Positions 46,008 to 53,545 of a stretch of 53,545 bases of DNA are shown one piece after another. The translations under genes were made by a program, and so were the position numbers. Positions within the stretch are counted from its first letter, which is position 1. Each line of letters opens with the position of its first letter. The notes under the pieces are model-generated. The model was not told the origin of the DNA, searched no databases, and saw only the letters and a program-made list of their open reading frames with translations. Origin of the DNA: Clostridia bacterium (GTDB lineage: Bacteria > Bacillota > Clostridia > Oscillospirales > Acutalibacteraceae); assembly GCA_017624675.1 (NCBI GenBank), contig JAGAMO010000035.1, forward strand, positions 1 through 53,545, given 5' to 3'.

Positions 46008-46640
46008 TTAAGCTTTAACGCTGTCGAAAAGAACTACGATTCCGCCCTTGGGACCGGGAACGGCACCCTTAACAGCGATGATATTCTTTTCTGCGTCAAC
46101 CTTAACTACACTGAGATTCTGAACGGTTACACGTTCATTACCCAGATGTCCTGCCATTTTCTTGCCCTTGAATACTCTTGACGGGCTGGAGCAGGCGCCT
46201 AATGAACCGCCGTGGCGGTGTACGGGACCTGTACCGTGAGACTCTTTAAGTCTACCGAAGTTCCAACGCTTAATGGTACCGGCATATCCTTTACCTTTGG
46301 AAGTACCTCTTACGTCAACAGTGTCGCCCTCTGCAAAAATGTCAGCCTTAATAATGTCGCCAACATTCATAGCGCTTGTGTCCTCAAAACGGAACTCTCT
46401 GAGTACCTTCTTGGGAGCAACGTCGCCCTTTGCAAAGTGACCCTTCTGGGGCTTGTTTACCTTTGAAGCCTTTAAATCGCCGTAGCCGATTTGTACTGCT
46501 TCATAACCGTCGTTCTCGATTGTCTTCTTCTGTGAAATAACACAGGGACCTGCTTCAATAACAGTAACGGGAACAACATTTCCGTTTGCGTCAAAAAGCT
46601 GGGTCATACCAAGCTTCTTGCCAACGATGCCTTTTTGCAT
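46008..46640 (-). CDS. rplC: 50S ribosomal protein L3
   Basis: 210 residues. [20 protein letters not shown] start and [20 protein letters not shown] loop region identify L3, an early 50S assembly protein. Confidence 0.98.
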   Translation of the reverse strand: MQKGIVGKKLGMTQLFDANGNVVPVTVIEAGPCVISQKKTIENDGYEAVQIGYGDLKASKVNKPQKGHFAKGDVAPKKVLREFRFEDTSAMNVGDIIKADIFAEGDTVDVRGTSKGKGYAGTIKRWNFGRLKESHGTGPVHRHGGSLGACSSPSRVFKGKKMAGHLGNERVTVQNLSVVKVDAEKNIIAVKGAVPGPKGGIVVLFDSVKA

Positions 46641-46753
46641 TTTCTTTTCCTCCTATTGGTTATTGGTTGGTTTTCACCAACATGACCTGTCGTGTCAAAT
46701 CGAACATCTTAATATATATTGTGGGGACAACCCGTCCTACACATTATTATATA
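46641..46753 (-). other. Long intercistronic gap between rpsJ and rplC
   Basis: A 113-nt gap holding short hairpins (TTGGT-ACCAA type near 46664-46680 and GGAC/GTCC near 46722-46738) and a GGAGG ribosome site for rplC. No promoter is convincing. Confidence 0.4.
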
Positions 46754-47065
46754 TTAGAGTTTAATTTCGATTTCAACACCGGCGGGAAGCTCAAGACCTG
46801 TTAAAGCCTCAACAGTTTTGTTGGAAGGTCTGATAACATCGATGAGCCTTTTGTGTGTCCTCATTTCGAATTGCTCACGGCTGTCCTTATACTTATGAAC
46901 AGCGCGAAGGATTGTAACAACCTCTTTTTCAGTGGGTAGCGGTACGGGACCGGATACTCTAGCGCCTGTACGTTTAGCGGTTTCCACTATCTTTTCAGCG
47001 GACTGGTCTACAAGTGCGTGGTCGTAACCCTTAATTCTGATTCGGATTTTTTCTTTCACTGCCAT
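46754..47065 (-). CDS. rpsJ: 30S ribosomal protein S10
   Basis: First r-protein gene of the cluster; also the NusE transcription factor. Begins [20 protein letters not shown] at the ATG at 47065, with GGAGGCG 8 nt upstream. An earlier in-frame ATG at 47128 would add 21 residues not found in S10. 103 residues, with the [20 protein letters not shown] segment. Confidence 0.98.
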   Translation of the reverse strand: MAVKEKIRIRIKGYDHALVDQSAEKIVETAKRTGARVSGPVPLPTEKEVVTILRAVHKYKDSREQFEMRTHKRLIDVIRPSNKTVEALTGLELPAGVEIEIKL

Positions 47066-47112
47066 GTGAATTTCGCCTCCTTGATTAGTTGGCGGGCAAA
47101 ACTTACAACGAG

Positions 47113-47130
47113 CCGTGTTTTTCATCACGG
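47113..47130 (-). promoter_or_regulatory. Hairpin just upstream of the rpsJ ribosome site
   Basis: CCGTG (47113-47117) pairs with CACGG (47126-47130). A second stem, CCCGT/ACGGG, lies at 47277-47281 with 47287-47291 near the start of the leader. These could be parts of an S10-operon regulatory leader. Confidence 0.4.
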
Positions 47131-47304
47131 TCCATTATAAAACCGGCACTGGCTGGGGTCGCAGTCAATTCCGGACGGCAAATCGCTTTGCCGTTGTACA
47201 CAAAGTTCGCAAGTATCTTTATGTACTCCTAATTCTTTCGCCCGGTTTAAAATCGGACATACTCCGCAGAAATTTCCCCGTTCTAGACGGGCCACCTCCT
47301 GCAT
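47125..47304 (-). CDS. Cys-rich leader ORF upstream of rpsJ, unknown function
   Basis: A 59-codon frame inside the S10 operon leader. It encodes six cysteines in pairs: CGVC, CELC, and two later ones in [11 protein letters not shown]. It ends with tandem TGA TGA stop codons 59 nt before rpsJ. The ribosome site is weak, which argues against efficient translation. It may be a small zinc- or redox-responsive protein, a leader peptide, or chance; I cannot assign a family. Confidence 0.35.
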   Translation of the reverse strand: MQEVARLERGNFCGVCPILNRAKELGVHKDTCELCVQRQSDLPSGIDCDPSQCRFYNGP

Positions 47305-47345
47305 CAACGCATGTTTTACGCCATACTTTCACAGCGTACTGTCGT

Positions 47346-47374
47346 ATAATAACACATATCTTTTATAATTGCAA
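47346..47374 (-). promoter_or_regulatory. Sigma-A promoter for the S10-spc-alpha cluster
   Basis: On the minus strand TTGCAA (47369-47374) and TATTAT (47346-47351) are 17 nt apart, with an A/T-rich tract upstream (47375-47402) that could act as an UP element. This predicts a leader of about 275 nt before rpsJ. Confidence 0.75.
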
Positions 47375-47442
47375 GTCTTTTTTTAAACTTTTTTTAAAAA
47401 AATTCAGCTATACAATATATATGGTTGTCCCCTCTTTTGGGC

Positions 47443-47480
47443 TACAAAAAAGGAGTTTTACCGTCTTGGCAAAACTCCTT
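47443..47480 (-). terminator. Terminator after the amidase gene
   Basis: AAGGAGTTTT (47450-47459) pairs with AAAACTCCTT (47471-47480), followed by TTTTTTGT on the minus strand. Confidence 0.9.
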
Positions 47481-47484
47481 ATAA

Positions 47485-48210
47485 CTACTGCAAAAAGCTG
47501 TTTCGGACATACCCCACCGTCTGATTATATCCCACCAAAGACCAGTCGGGCAGTGTGGCAAATACTGTAACCTCACTGCCGTTTGGAATACTTCCAACAA
47601 TGGATGCTGTGGCGGATGGCGTATATCTCACATTCAAATTCGACCCTCTTGTTGCTACAGTCGTAACATAAATAGGCTGTGGATAGTTAAATGGAATCCC
47701 GAAATATTCGGTAAGCGACAGCACAAGATTTTGTGCGATAGCTTCTACATTATTTCTTATCCATTCGGCATCAAGCGGATTATCATGATACGCCACCTCT
47801 AAAAGTACGCTTGGCGCTTTGGTGCGTCTGACCTCGCCCAAAGAGGTGGTCGGCACAATTCTTGTAGCATTGGGAAGCGGATATATCAGTTGCAGATTTC
47901 TCACAAGAATTTCGGCAAAGCGTTTACCCTCGGCGCTTGAGGGATAATAATACGCCTCCACTCCCCTGGCGTTTCCTGTGCTTGACGCATTAGAGTGAAT
48001 TGCAAAATGCAAATCGTAATTTCCCATGTTAGACTCGGCAATGGAACTCGCCGCCGTCATATCGGGACTGTTTCGCACAAACCTTATACCGCTTGACACC
48101 AAATAAGGCTCCATAGCATCGGCAATTAAATTCATATACTGTTCTTCGTTTCCGCCGCCCGAATAAGGATTAAATTCTTGAGTTGACGGACTTAAATAAA
48201 TAATCGGCAT
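47485..48210 (-). CDS. N-acetylmuramoyl-L-alanine amidase (Amidase_3) with C-terminal SH3b domain
   Basis: Predicted to cut the bond between muramic acid and the peptide stem. The Amidase_3 domain spans about residues 2-172, with a zinc histidine in LHFAIHSNAS, the glutamate in GGNEEQYMN and the catalytic glutamate in SVLLEVAYHDN. The usual first zinc histidine (GHGG-type motif) is replaced: the equivalent segment is LSPSTQEFNPY. An SH3b domain follows (residues 183-241, with the LNVRYTPSATASIVGSIPNG core). No signal peptide is seen, as in mother-cell lysis amidases such as CwlC. Confidence 0.85.
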   Translation of the reverse strand: MPIIYLSPSTQEFNPYSGGGNEEQYMNLIADAMEPYLVSSGIRFVRNSPDMTAASSIAESNMGNYDLHFAIHSNASSTGNARGVEAYYYPSSAEGKRFAEILVRNLQLIYPLPNATRIVPTTSLGEVRRTKAPSVLLEVAYHDNPLDAEWIRNNVEAIAQNLVLSLTEYFGIPFNYPQPIYVTTVATRGSNLNVRYTPSATASIVGSIPNGSEVTVFATLPDWSLVGYNQTVGYVRNSFLQ

Positions 48211-48248
48211 AAAAAATCACCCTTTAAACTTTATTCGTTCAAAGGGTG
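48211..48248 (-). terminator. Terminator ending the dnaG-sigA operon
   Basis: CACCCTTT (48218-48225) pairs with AAAGGGTG (48241-48248); TTTTTT follows on the minus strand directly before the amidase start codon. Confidence 0.8.
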
Positions 48249-48257
48249 TTTTATGTT

Positions 48258-48800
48258 TTATTGTATCGAGTATTTTTCTGCCTCAGCCTTAACCACCGAT
48301 AAAAACCAACAATAAAGCGCCTCGCCGAGTTCCTGATAAATGGGGTCGCCGTCGTGAGAGCAAAGCATTGCAAAGGTCTGACCTATTCGGCGTTCAACAT
48401 CGCTTCCTCTTCTGAATGCGAGGTAGTAAAAAGAGAATGCACCGTTGTCCTCAGCCGTCACATAATGCTTGGGGTCTTGTTTCTTTATGGTATCCAAAAA
48501 ACTCTTTTGCGCAAGACCGCCCAAGGTATCATTCTGAGTCAAGGTTTCAAAGCCTATAGATGCCGCAAAAGAAAGAAGCATACGCCTTTGGGAAAGCATT
48601 TCAAGGTTTGTTTCCCTTTCCCCAACAAGAGAGTCTGCAATATCCTTAATGAACTTTTCAGCAACGCCCTTGCCCCAATTCTTAGCCTTTTGGGTTTCTT
48701 CCTTTGTGAGAATTTCTGCGTTGTCGCTCCTTATTAAATTTTGCTTAACACTTGCAGAGGGCTTGTCTCCTGCAATTTTAATATCATTATCTAAATTCAT
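48258..48800 (-). CDS. Conserved hypothetical protein downstream of sigA
   Basis: 180 residues, mostly helical, with no signal peptide, membrane segment or recognised catalytic motif. Noted segments: KAKNWGKGVAEKFIKDIADS, a RRMLLSFAASIGFETLTQND stretch and the C-terminal GEALYCWFLSVVKAEAEKYS. Position suggests co-transcription with the TSCPD gene and sigA (30-nt gap). I cannot assign a function. Confidence 0.7.
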   Translation of the reverse strand: MNLDNDIKIAGDKPSASVKQNLIRSDNAEILTKEETQKAKNWGKGVAEKFIKDIADSLVGERETNLEMLSQRRMLLSFAASIGFETLTQNDTLGGLAQKSFLDTIKKQDPKHYVTAEDNGAFSFYYLAFRRGSDVERRIGQTFAMLCSHDGDPIYQELGEALYCWFLSVVKAEAEKYSIQ

Positions 48801-48830
48801 TTTTTCCTCCTTTTTCAGAGAAAATTATTC

Positions 48831-49070
48831 CTAAATATTTTTAAGGGCTTCTGCCAACTGAGCGGGACAAGAGGTTCCTTTAAAGCCGCATTTAATATCC
48901 TTTAGCTTTTCGATAACATCTTCTGCCTTCATTCCTTCTACCAAAGCCGAAATGCCTTTTGTGTTACCGTTACAGCCGCCTTCGAACTGCACCTTTTTAA
49001 CAATGCCGTCCTCAACCTCTATATTAATTTGTCTTGAACATACACCCTTAGTTTTATATGAAAATTTCAT
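48831..49070 (-). CDS. TSCPD domain protein (TIGR03905-like)
   Basis: 79 residues ending with the GTSCPAQLAEAL motif that names the family, with further cysteines in KTKGVCSRQ, EGGCNGN and IKCGFKG. The TSCPD domain also occurs at the C-terminus of some vitamin-B12-dependent ribonucleotide reductases, where it may help metal or thiol chemistry. The stand-alone version is of unknown function. It begins 11 nt after sigA. Confidence 0.9.
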   Translation of the reverse strand: MKFSYKTKGVCSRQINIEVEDGIVKKVQFEGGCNGNTKGISALVEGMKAEDVIEKLKDIKCGFKGTSCPAQLAEALKNI

Positions 49071-49081
49071 TTAAAATATTC

Positions 49082-50134
49082 CTATCTGTCCTTAAATTTA
49101 TTACTGCGAACAGGGTGACGGAGTTTTCTAAGCGCCTTTGCTTCAATCTGGCGAATACGCTCTCTTGTAACATTAAACTCCATACCAACCTCTTCTAAAG
49201 TGTGGCATCTGCCGTCTTTTAGACCAAAGCGCAAACGGATAACAGCCTCTTCACGGGGAGTGAGGGTTTTTAAAACTCCGTCAATATCCTCATTTGTGAT
49301 GGACTTAAGTGCCGCATCATCGGGAGCCAAAGCGTCCTCGTCACGGATAAAGTCCATAAGGCGGGAATCCTCCTCGGGACCGATGGGTGTTTCCATTGAA
49401 ACGGGCTCTTGAGCCACACGCATAATTTCACGCACACGCTCAACAGGTAAATCCATTTTTTCTGCAATCATTTCCTCGCTTGGTTCAACGCCGTTTTCGT
49501 GCAACAACTGACTTTGAATTTTCTTGAGTCTGTTAATGGTTTCAACCATGTGCACTGGGATACGGATAGTTCTTGCCTGGTCGGCAATGGCACGGGTAAT
49601 CGCCTGTCTTATCCACCAAGTAGCATAGGTGGAAAACTTAAAGCCCTTGGTGTGGTCAAACTTGTCAACCGCCTTGATTAGACCAACATTACCTTCTTGA
49701 ATAAGGTCTAAGAAATACATACCTCTTCCAACATATTTTTTAGCTATACTAACAACAAGTCTAAGGTTAGCCTCGGTAAGTCTTTGCTTTGCGTATTCGC
49801 TACCCTCGGCAATTTTAACCGCAAGTTCAATCTCTTCTTCGCCTGACAATAGGGGCACACGGCCTATTTCACGAAGATATACCTTAACAGGGTCATCGAG
49901 AGAAATATTGTCAAAATTTCCGTCGTCCTCGCTGAGTTTATCAACGTCCATCTCCTCAAGCTTAAGGTCGTCCTCGGTAGGCTCTTCATCAAAGTCAAGC
50001 TCCAATGCGGGAGGCTCGGCAAAAAGCTCTTCCAAATCCTCGGGAGCATTTTCTATATCGTCAATACTTGTTGGTTTATCTAAATTAGTCTCTTCAGCAG
50101 ATTCAATTATCTCTTTCTTTTCCTTTTCGCTCAT
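49082..50134 (-). CDS. sigA: Primary RNA polymerase sigma factor SigA (RpoD)
   Basis: Housekeeping sigma factor of 350 residues. An acidic N-terminal region is followed by region 1.2 ([20 protein letters not shown]), region 2 with the -10-binding [20 protein letters not shown], region 3, and region 4.2 ([20 protein letters not shown]). The short acidic region 1.1 is typical of Firmicutes. The ATG at 50134 has AAGGGG about 9 nt upstream and follows dnaG by 2 nt; an in-frame ATG at 50188 lies inside dnaG. Confidence 0.98.
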   Translation of the reverse strand: MSEKEKKEIIESAEETNLDKPTSIDDIENAPEDLEELFAEPPALELDFDEEPTEDDLKLEEMDVDKLSEDDGNFDNISLDDPVKVYLREIGRVPLLSGEEEIELAVKIAEGSEYAKQRLTEANLRLVVSIAKKYVGRGMYFLDLIQEGNVGLIKAVDKFDHTKGFKFSTYATWWIRQAITRAIADQARTIRIPVHMVETINRLKKIQSQLLHENGVEPSEEMIAEKMDLPVERVREIMRVAQEPVSMETPIGPEEDSRLMDFIRDEDALAPDDAALKSITNEDIDGVLKTLTPREEAVIRLRFGLKDGRCHTLEEVGMEFNVTRERIRQIEAKALRKLRHPVRSNKFKDR

Positions 50135-50136
50135 TG

Positions 50137-51909
50137 TTAATTCCCCTTTTGTTTTTTGTCTATAATATTTTGAAGTCTTAGTGCCCATTCTTCAACCGAA
50201 ACATCGGAATTGCGGGACATTTCAAGCCTTAGGTTTTCTTCTAATATAACCTCAATACAGTCATTTAATACAATTTTCGGGTTTTTTGCCGCCCTTTCGC
50301 TGTTTTGCAAAGACACTAAAAGTCCAAGCTCGGCAGGAAGCAACTGCTGACCGAAGGTGGAAATATCAAGTCCCTCACCCTTCTCGAGAGTATCAATTAT
50401 TATGCTGTAAATTCTTTTATTTAATGAGGTTATCATTTTTTCAGGCGGTAATTTCTCCTGTGCCGTTTTGTAAAAATCGGGATGCTGTAAAAGTACCGCA
50501 ATTAAGGTTTCCTCGGCATTGGTGCCTTTAACCGAAATCCTCTTTTCAGGATTTACATCGTTCTTTGTAAACTTAGGTCTTATGATATCGTTTATTTCTT
50601 TCTTCTCTTGACTTCTTACAAAGCCTTTTCTGAGGTCCTTTACCTTTGTTTCAAGGGCGGTGCGTGAAACACCGTATTTTTCACTTAGTCTACCTATATA
50701 GATATCCCTTGTCATAATATCGCTTTGGGAAGCAATAATCTCAGCCGCGGCAGAAAGGTATTTGAGTTTTCCGTCGTCCGACAAAAGGTCAATATCCTTT
50801 GCCGCCATTAAAAGCTTATATTCAATATCACTAACTGCCCCGTCTATAAGTCCTCTGAAACGGTCGGGTCCGTTTTTCTTTATAAACTCATCGGGGTCCT
50901 TACCGTCGGGGATTACAATTACCCTTGTTTTAAGTCCCGTTTTTTCTAAAATTTCAGCCGCTCTTTTAATAGCCTTTTGACCTGCGGCATCGGCATCCAT
51001 TGTCAAGACAACCTCTTTGGTGTATCTTGCCAAAATGTTAGCTTGTTCTTCAGTAAAAGCGGTGCCAAGAGGTGCCACTGTATTTTCAAATCCCGCTTGG
51101 TTGAGAGAGATAACATCCATATTACCCTCTACCAAAATCATTCTTTCCTCGCAGTGGTTTTTAGCCAAGTTCATTCCAAAAAGGTTTGCGCTCTTTTTAT
51201 AAACAGGCGTATCCGATGTATTTACATATTTTCCGCCTTGTTTATCTTCTCCCGGCATTGCTCTGCCGCTAAAGCCCACAACATTTCCCCTTATATTTAT
51301 TATGGGAAACATAACACGCTTTCTGAAACGGTCATAATAAGTGCCACGCTGACTTTTGCCAACAACATTTGCGGCTACCATTTCGTCTATTGTGTAGCCC
51401 TTTGATTTGAGATGGTTTATAAGCGCATCCCAACTGTCAGGCGAAGCGCCGAGACCAAACTTTTTGATGGTGGCGGGTTTAAGCCCTCTGCCAAGCAGAT
51501 ATTCCCTTGCCCAGACTCCCGCATCGCTTAAAAGGTATTCGTGGAAAAATCTTGCGGTTTCGCGGTTGATATCATAAATTCGATTTTTGAGTCTTTGCAT
51601 AGAATCGTCATAACCGCTATCGGGCAAGGTCACTCCCGACCTTTCGGCAAGAAGCTTTATAGACTCAATATAATCCAGATTTTCAATCAGTCCCGTAAAG
51701 GTAAAAACATCGCCGCCAACACCGCAACCGAAACAATAAAAGGAAGCTGTTTCGGGGTATACCGTAAAGGAGGCGGTTTTTTCACCGTGGAAAGGACAAA
51801 GGCCAACAAGGTTTTTGCCTCTGCGTTTTAATGTCACATATTGAGAAATGACCGTTTCAATATCATTGCGATATTTTATTTCGTTGATAACATCCTCGGG
51901 TATAGCCAT
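50137..51909 (-). CDS. dnaG: DNA primase
   Basis: Makes RNA primers for replication. N-terminal CHC2 zinc finger ([15 protein letters not shown], then FYCFGCG), a TOPRIM catalytic core ([13 protein letters not shown] and [12 protein letters not shown]) and a C-terminal helicase-binding domain from about residue 440. 590 residues is normal. In the classic dnaG-sigA operon. Confidence 0.98.
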   Translation of the reverse strand: MAIPEDVINEIKYRNDIETVISQYVTLKRRGKNLVGLCPFHGEKTASFTVYPETASFYCFGCGVGGDVFTFTGLIENLDYIESIKLLAERSGVTLPDSGYDDSMQRLKNRIYDINRETARFFHEYLLSDAGVWAREYLLGRGLKPATIKKFGLGASPDSWDALINHLKSKGYTIDEMVAANVVGKSQRGTYYDRFRKRVMFPIINIRGNVVGFSGRAMPGEDKQGGKYVNTSDTPVYKKSANLFGMNLAKNHCEERMILVEGNMDVISLNQAGFENTVAPLGTAFTEEQANILARYTKEVVLTMDADAAGQKAIKRAAEILEKTGLKTRVIVIPDGKDPDEFIKKNGPDRFRGLIDGAVSDIEYKLLMAAKDIDLLSDDGKLKYLSAAAEIIASQSDIMTRDIYIGRLSEKYGVSRTALETKVKDLRKGFVRSQEKKEINDIIRPKFTKNDVNPEKRISVKGTNAEETLIAVLLQHPDFYKTAQEKLPPEKMITSLNKRIYSIIIDTLEKGEGLDISTFGQQLLPAELGLLVSLQNSERAAKNPKIVLNDCIEVILEENLRLEMSRNSDVSVEEWALRLQNIIDKKQKGN

Positions 51910-51989
51910 AAAACATCCTCCTTTATTTTTTATTGCCTTTAATTATATATTAGACTTTTTTGTCGAAATACCTTTATTTTTTAAAAGAA

Positions 51990-52041
51990 ATTTAAAACCG
52001 CCCGAAAAAGCGGAATTAAAACTCTTTCGAACGGCGGTTTT
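51990..52041 (-). terminator. Terminator after metA
   Basis: AAAACCGCC (51994-52002) pairs with GGCGGTTTT (52033-52041), with further pairing inside (CGAAA and TTTCG). The minus-strand tail is AAATTTCTTTT. Confidence 0.7.
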
Positions 52042-52091
52042 TATATGTTTTTAACGATTCAACTGAAACACTTATTATTTTGATTTTACAC

Positions 52092-53009
52092 CTATTTAAT
52101 CTTTTCAATGTCATAAGGAGTTGTCTGATAAACAAAATAGTTAAGCCAGTTGGAATATAAAAGATTTGCGTGGGCTCTCCAAGTATTTAAGGGAGACTTT
52201 TTAGGGTTGTTATCGGGGAAATAGTTTTTGGGTATTTCAATCTCCTTACCCTCGCCCAAATCTCTGAAATATTCGTTAGCCAAGGTTATACTGTCATACT
52301 CGGAATGACCTGTTACAAAAATCTGTTTTCCGTTTTTAGTGGAAACCGCATAAACGCCACCCTCTTTAGAGGAGGATAAGATTTTAAGCTCTTTAACTGC
52401 CTTTATATCCTCGGTTTTAACGGTTGTATGTCTTGACTGGGGTACCATAAAGGTATCGTCAAAGCCACGGAAAAGTATGGACTTTTTATAATCAACCTTA
52501 TGTGGAAAAACGCCGAAAAGCTTTTTATCAAGCGCATATTTCTTCACGCCGTAGTGATAGTAAAGTCCCGCCTGAGCGCCCCAACAAATGTGGAATGTGG
52601 AATGAACATGGGTTTTGGTCCACTCCATAATCTCGCAAAGCTCATCCCAATATTCAACCTCATCAAATTCTAGTAACTCGACGGGTGCGCCTGTTATAAT
52701 CATACCGTCAAAGGTGCGGTCCTTTACATCGTCAAAGGTCTTATAAAATGTGAAAAGATGCTCTGCAGAGGTGTTTTTAGATTTATGGCTTTTCGTGTGT
52801 ATAAATTCTAAGTCAACCTGCAAGGGAGAGTTGCCGAGAAGTCGTGATAACTGAGTCTCGGTTTCAATCTTTTTGGGCATTAAATTAAGCAATAAAATCT
52901 TAAGAGGGCGAATATCCTGTGTAATCGCTCTCGTTTCGGTCATAACGAAAATGTTTTCGTCATTTAAAGTTTTTACTGCGGGTAAATCGTTTGGAATTTT
53001 AATAGGCAT
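52092..53009 (-). CDS. metAA: Homoserine O-acetyltransferase (MetA family)
   Basis: Activates homoserine for methionine synthesis. The glutamine-amidotransferase-like fold carries the nucleophile Cys142 in [10 protein letters not shown] and the His/Glu pair in VTGHSEYD. The residue at position 111 is glutamate ([11 protein letters not shown]). In Bacillus MetA this residue selects acetyl-CoA, whereas glycine in E. coli selects succinyl-CoA. The acetyl donor is therefore inferred. 305 residues, monocistronic, no SAM riboswitch seen upstream. Confidence 0.92.
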   Translation of the reverse strand: MPIKIPNDLPAVKTLNDENIFVMTETRAITQDIRPLKILLLNLMPKKIETETQLSRLLGNSPLQVDLEFIHTKSHKSKNTSAEHLFTFYKTFDDVKDRTFDGMIITGAPVELLEFDEVEYWDELCEIMEWTKTHVHSTFHICWGAQAGLYYHYGVKKYALDKKLFGVFPHKVDYKKSILFRGFDDTFMVPQSRHTTVKTEDIKAVKELKILSSSKEGGVYAVSTKNGKQIFVTGHSEYDSITLANEYFRDLGEGKEIEIPKNYFPDNNPKKSPLNTWRAHANLLYSNWLNYFVYQTTPYDIEKIK

Positions 53010-53052
53010 TTCGCTACCTACCTTTTTAAAAAATATATATTAAATATAATAC

Positions 53053-53080
53053 AAATTCCCCTTTTTGTAAAGGGGAATTT
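53053..53080 (-). terminator. Hairpin terminator after the feo genes
   Basis: AAATTCCCCTTT (53053-53064) pairs with AAAGGGGAATTT (53069-53080), a perfect 12-bp stem with a 4-nt loop. The minus-strand tail GTATTATATTTA is AT-rich but not a pure T run. Confidence 0.7.
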
Positions 53081-53085
53081 ATCAG

Positions 53086-53268
53086 TTACTTATTTGGATA
53101 TTTCTCATTATGGATATAATTGGAACAACCGCCACTGCATTTATTAGCACACTGCTTGGCATAAGGACAACCTACACATTTTTCACCATGCTTTTTAGCA
53201 CGAACAAGATACCATATGATACCTGTTGCAATAGCTACCAGTATTAAAACAACAATTACATTTTCCAT
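53086..53268 (-). CDS. FeoB-associated Cys-rich membrane protein
   Basis: 60 residues: a single N-terminal membrane helix (VIVVLILVAIATGIIWYLV) followed by a Cys-rich tail (EKCVGCPYAKQCANKCSGGC). This matches the small proteins regularly encoded after feoB (PF12669-like), thought to assist ferrous iron uptake. It follows the feoB end by 27 nt. Confidence 0.92.
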   Translation of the reverse strand: MENVIVVLILVAIATGIIWYLVRAKKHGEKCVGCPYAKQCANKCSGGCSNYIHNEKYPNK

Positions 53269-53295
53269 AATTAAAATCCTAACTAAAATATTATA

Positions 53296-53545
53296 TTATT
53301 TTGTACCGCTCAAAGCGTATTCGGTTTTCATTTTCTTGTTGGTGTTAATAATTAGACCACTTACAACAGCAACCATAATGGCTACTGCCACAAGGCCGCC
53401 GATTGCTGCACCGATATTAAGAGTACCACCAACAACAAGTGTACCGATGGTATAAACGAGATATGCTACGGCGTAACCAACTGCAAGTTGGAGACCAATG
53501 CCGCCCCAAAGCCATTTAGCGCTCTTCATTTCAGCGTTCATAGCA
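53296..53545 (-). CDS. feoB: Ferrous iron transporter FeoB, C-terminal fragment (runs off right edge)
   Basis: The visible 82 or so residues form the last membrane part of FeoB: EMKSAKWLWGGIGLQLAVGY with two hydrophobic helices and a short cytosolic tail. The frame stays open to the right edge, so an internal ATG at 53541 is not taken as a start. The GTPase domain lies outside the window. The Cys-rich partner downstream supports the identification. Confidence 0.82.
   Translation of the reverse strand, partial: AMNAEMKSAKWLWGGIGLQLAVGYAVAYLVYTIGTLVVGGTLNIGAAIGGLVAVAIMVAVVSGLIINTNKKMKTEYALSGTK

Noticed and set aside
47066-47128. N-terminal extension of S10 by 21 residues
   Set aside because: The extension contains the leader hairpin and is unlike any S10; GGAGGCG lies before the ATG at 47065.
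47115-47570. Plus-strand open frame of about 150 codons across the S10 leader and the amidase terminator
   Set aside because: It runs through a promoter, two terminator stems and the amidase 3' end, and its translation has no protein-like pattern.
53010-53085. SAM riboswitch upstream of metA
   Set aside because: The gap is only about 75 nt and holds an AT-rich stretch and a terminator hairpin, with no SAM-I or SAM-II core.

Overview
The window reads as a core chromosomal segment of a spore-forming, moderately low-GC Clostridia bacterium, probably a gut Oscillospirales/Ruminococcaceae-type organism. The evidence is the spoIIAA-spoIIAB-sigF operon, the clostridial gene order around sigA and the S10/spc/alpha clusters, zinc-form ribosomal proteins S4, S14 and L36, DUF975 and DUF4830 proteins, HPr with His15 and Ser46, and an acetyl-CoA-type MetA. 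The species assignment is inference. Almost everything is on the minus strand; only an aminotransferase, secD and secF (about 10.75-14.45 kb) run the other way.

Layout. 1-232: a strong promoter and the leader of a stable-RNA (probably rRNA) operon leaving the left edge. 0.27-1.7 kb: forespore sigma-F operon. 1.8-5.7 kb: folC and valS. 5.9-10.6 kb: a second-type (ParC/ParE-like) topoisomerase pair, split by a four-helix-bundle gene with inverted repeats on both sides. 10.7-14.5 kb: aminotransferase and SecDF. 14.5-14.83 kb: a repeat-rich stretch without a convincing gene. 14.9-21 kb: small P-loop protein, pgi, a D,D-carboxypeptidase, DUF975 protein, and the rRNA methyltransferases rsmE-rsmF. 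21.1-21.6 kb: tRNA-Pro(GGG) followed by a striking mosaic of hairpins, a broken tRNA 3' end and a 3+3 palindrome. 21.7-30.8 kb: HPr, trmD-rimM, an orphan sugar-ABC ATPase, pseudouridine synthase, ispD-ispF, EF-P, yraN-rnhB-rbgA-lepB. 30.9-47.4 kb: rplS, then one continuous S10-spc-alpha ribosomal cluster from rpsJ to rplQ including secY, adk, map, infA and rpoA. 47.5-51.9 kb: an amidase, then dnaG-sigA and two small genes. 52.1-53.5 kb: metA and the end of feoB with its Cys-rich companion.

Functionally the window is mostly housekeeping: ribosome building (r-proteins, RimM, RbgA, RsmE/F, EF-P), protein export (SecY, SecDF, LepB), replication and transcription initiation (DnaG, SigA, RpoA), topology, isoprenoid synthesis and sugar uptake control. 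Many genes sit in tight operons bounded by recognisable sigma-A promoters (TTGACA-like/TATAAT, 16-17 nt spacing) and hairpin terminators.

The best candidates for something undescribed are noncoding: the tRNA-Pro downstream mosaic (21100-21540), the four-helix-bundle cassette inside the topoisomerase operon (8156-8584), the repeat remnant at 14.5-14.83 kb, and a Cys-rich reading frame inside the S10 operon leader (47125-47304). No CRISPR array, prophage, transposase or complete mobile element was seen.
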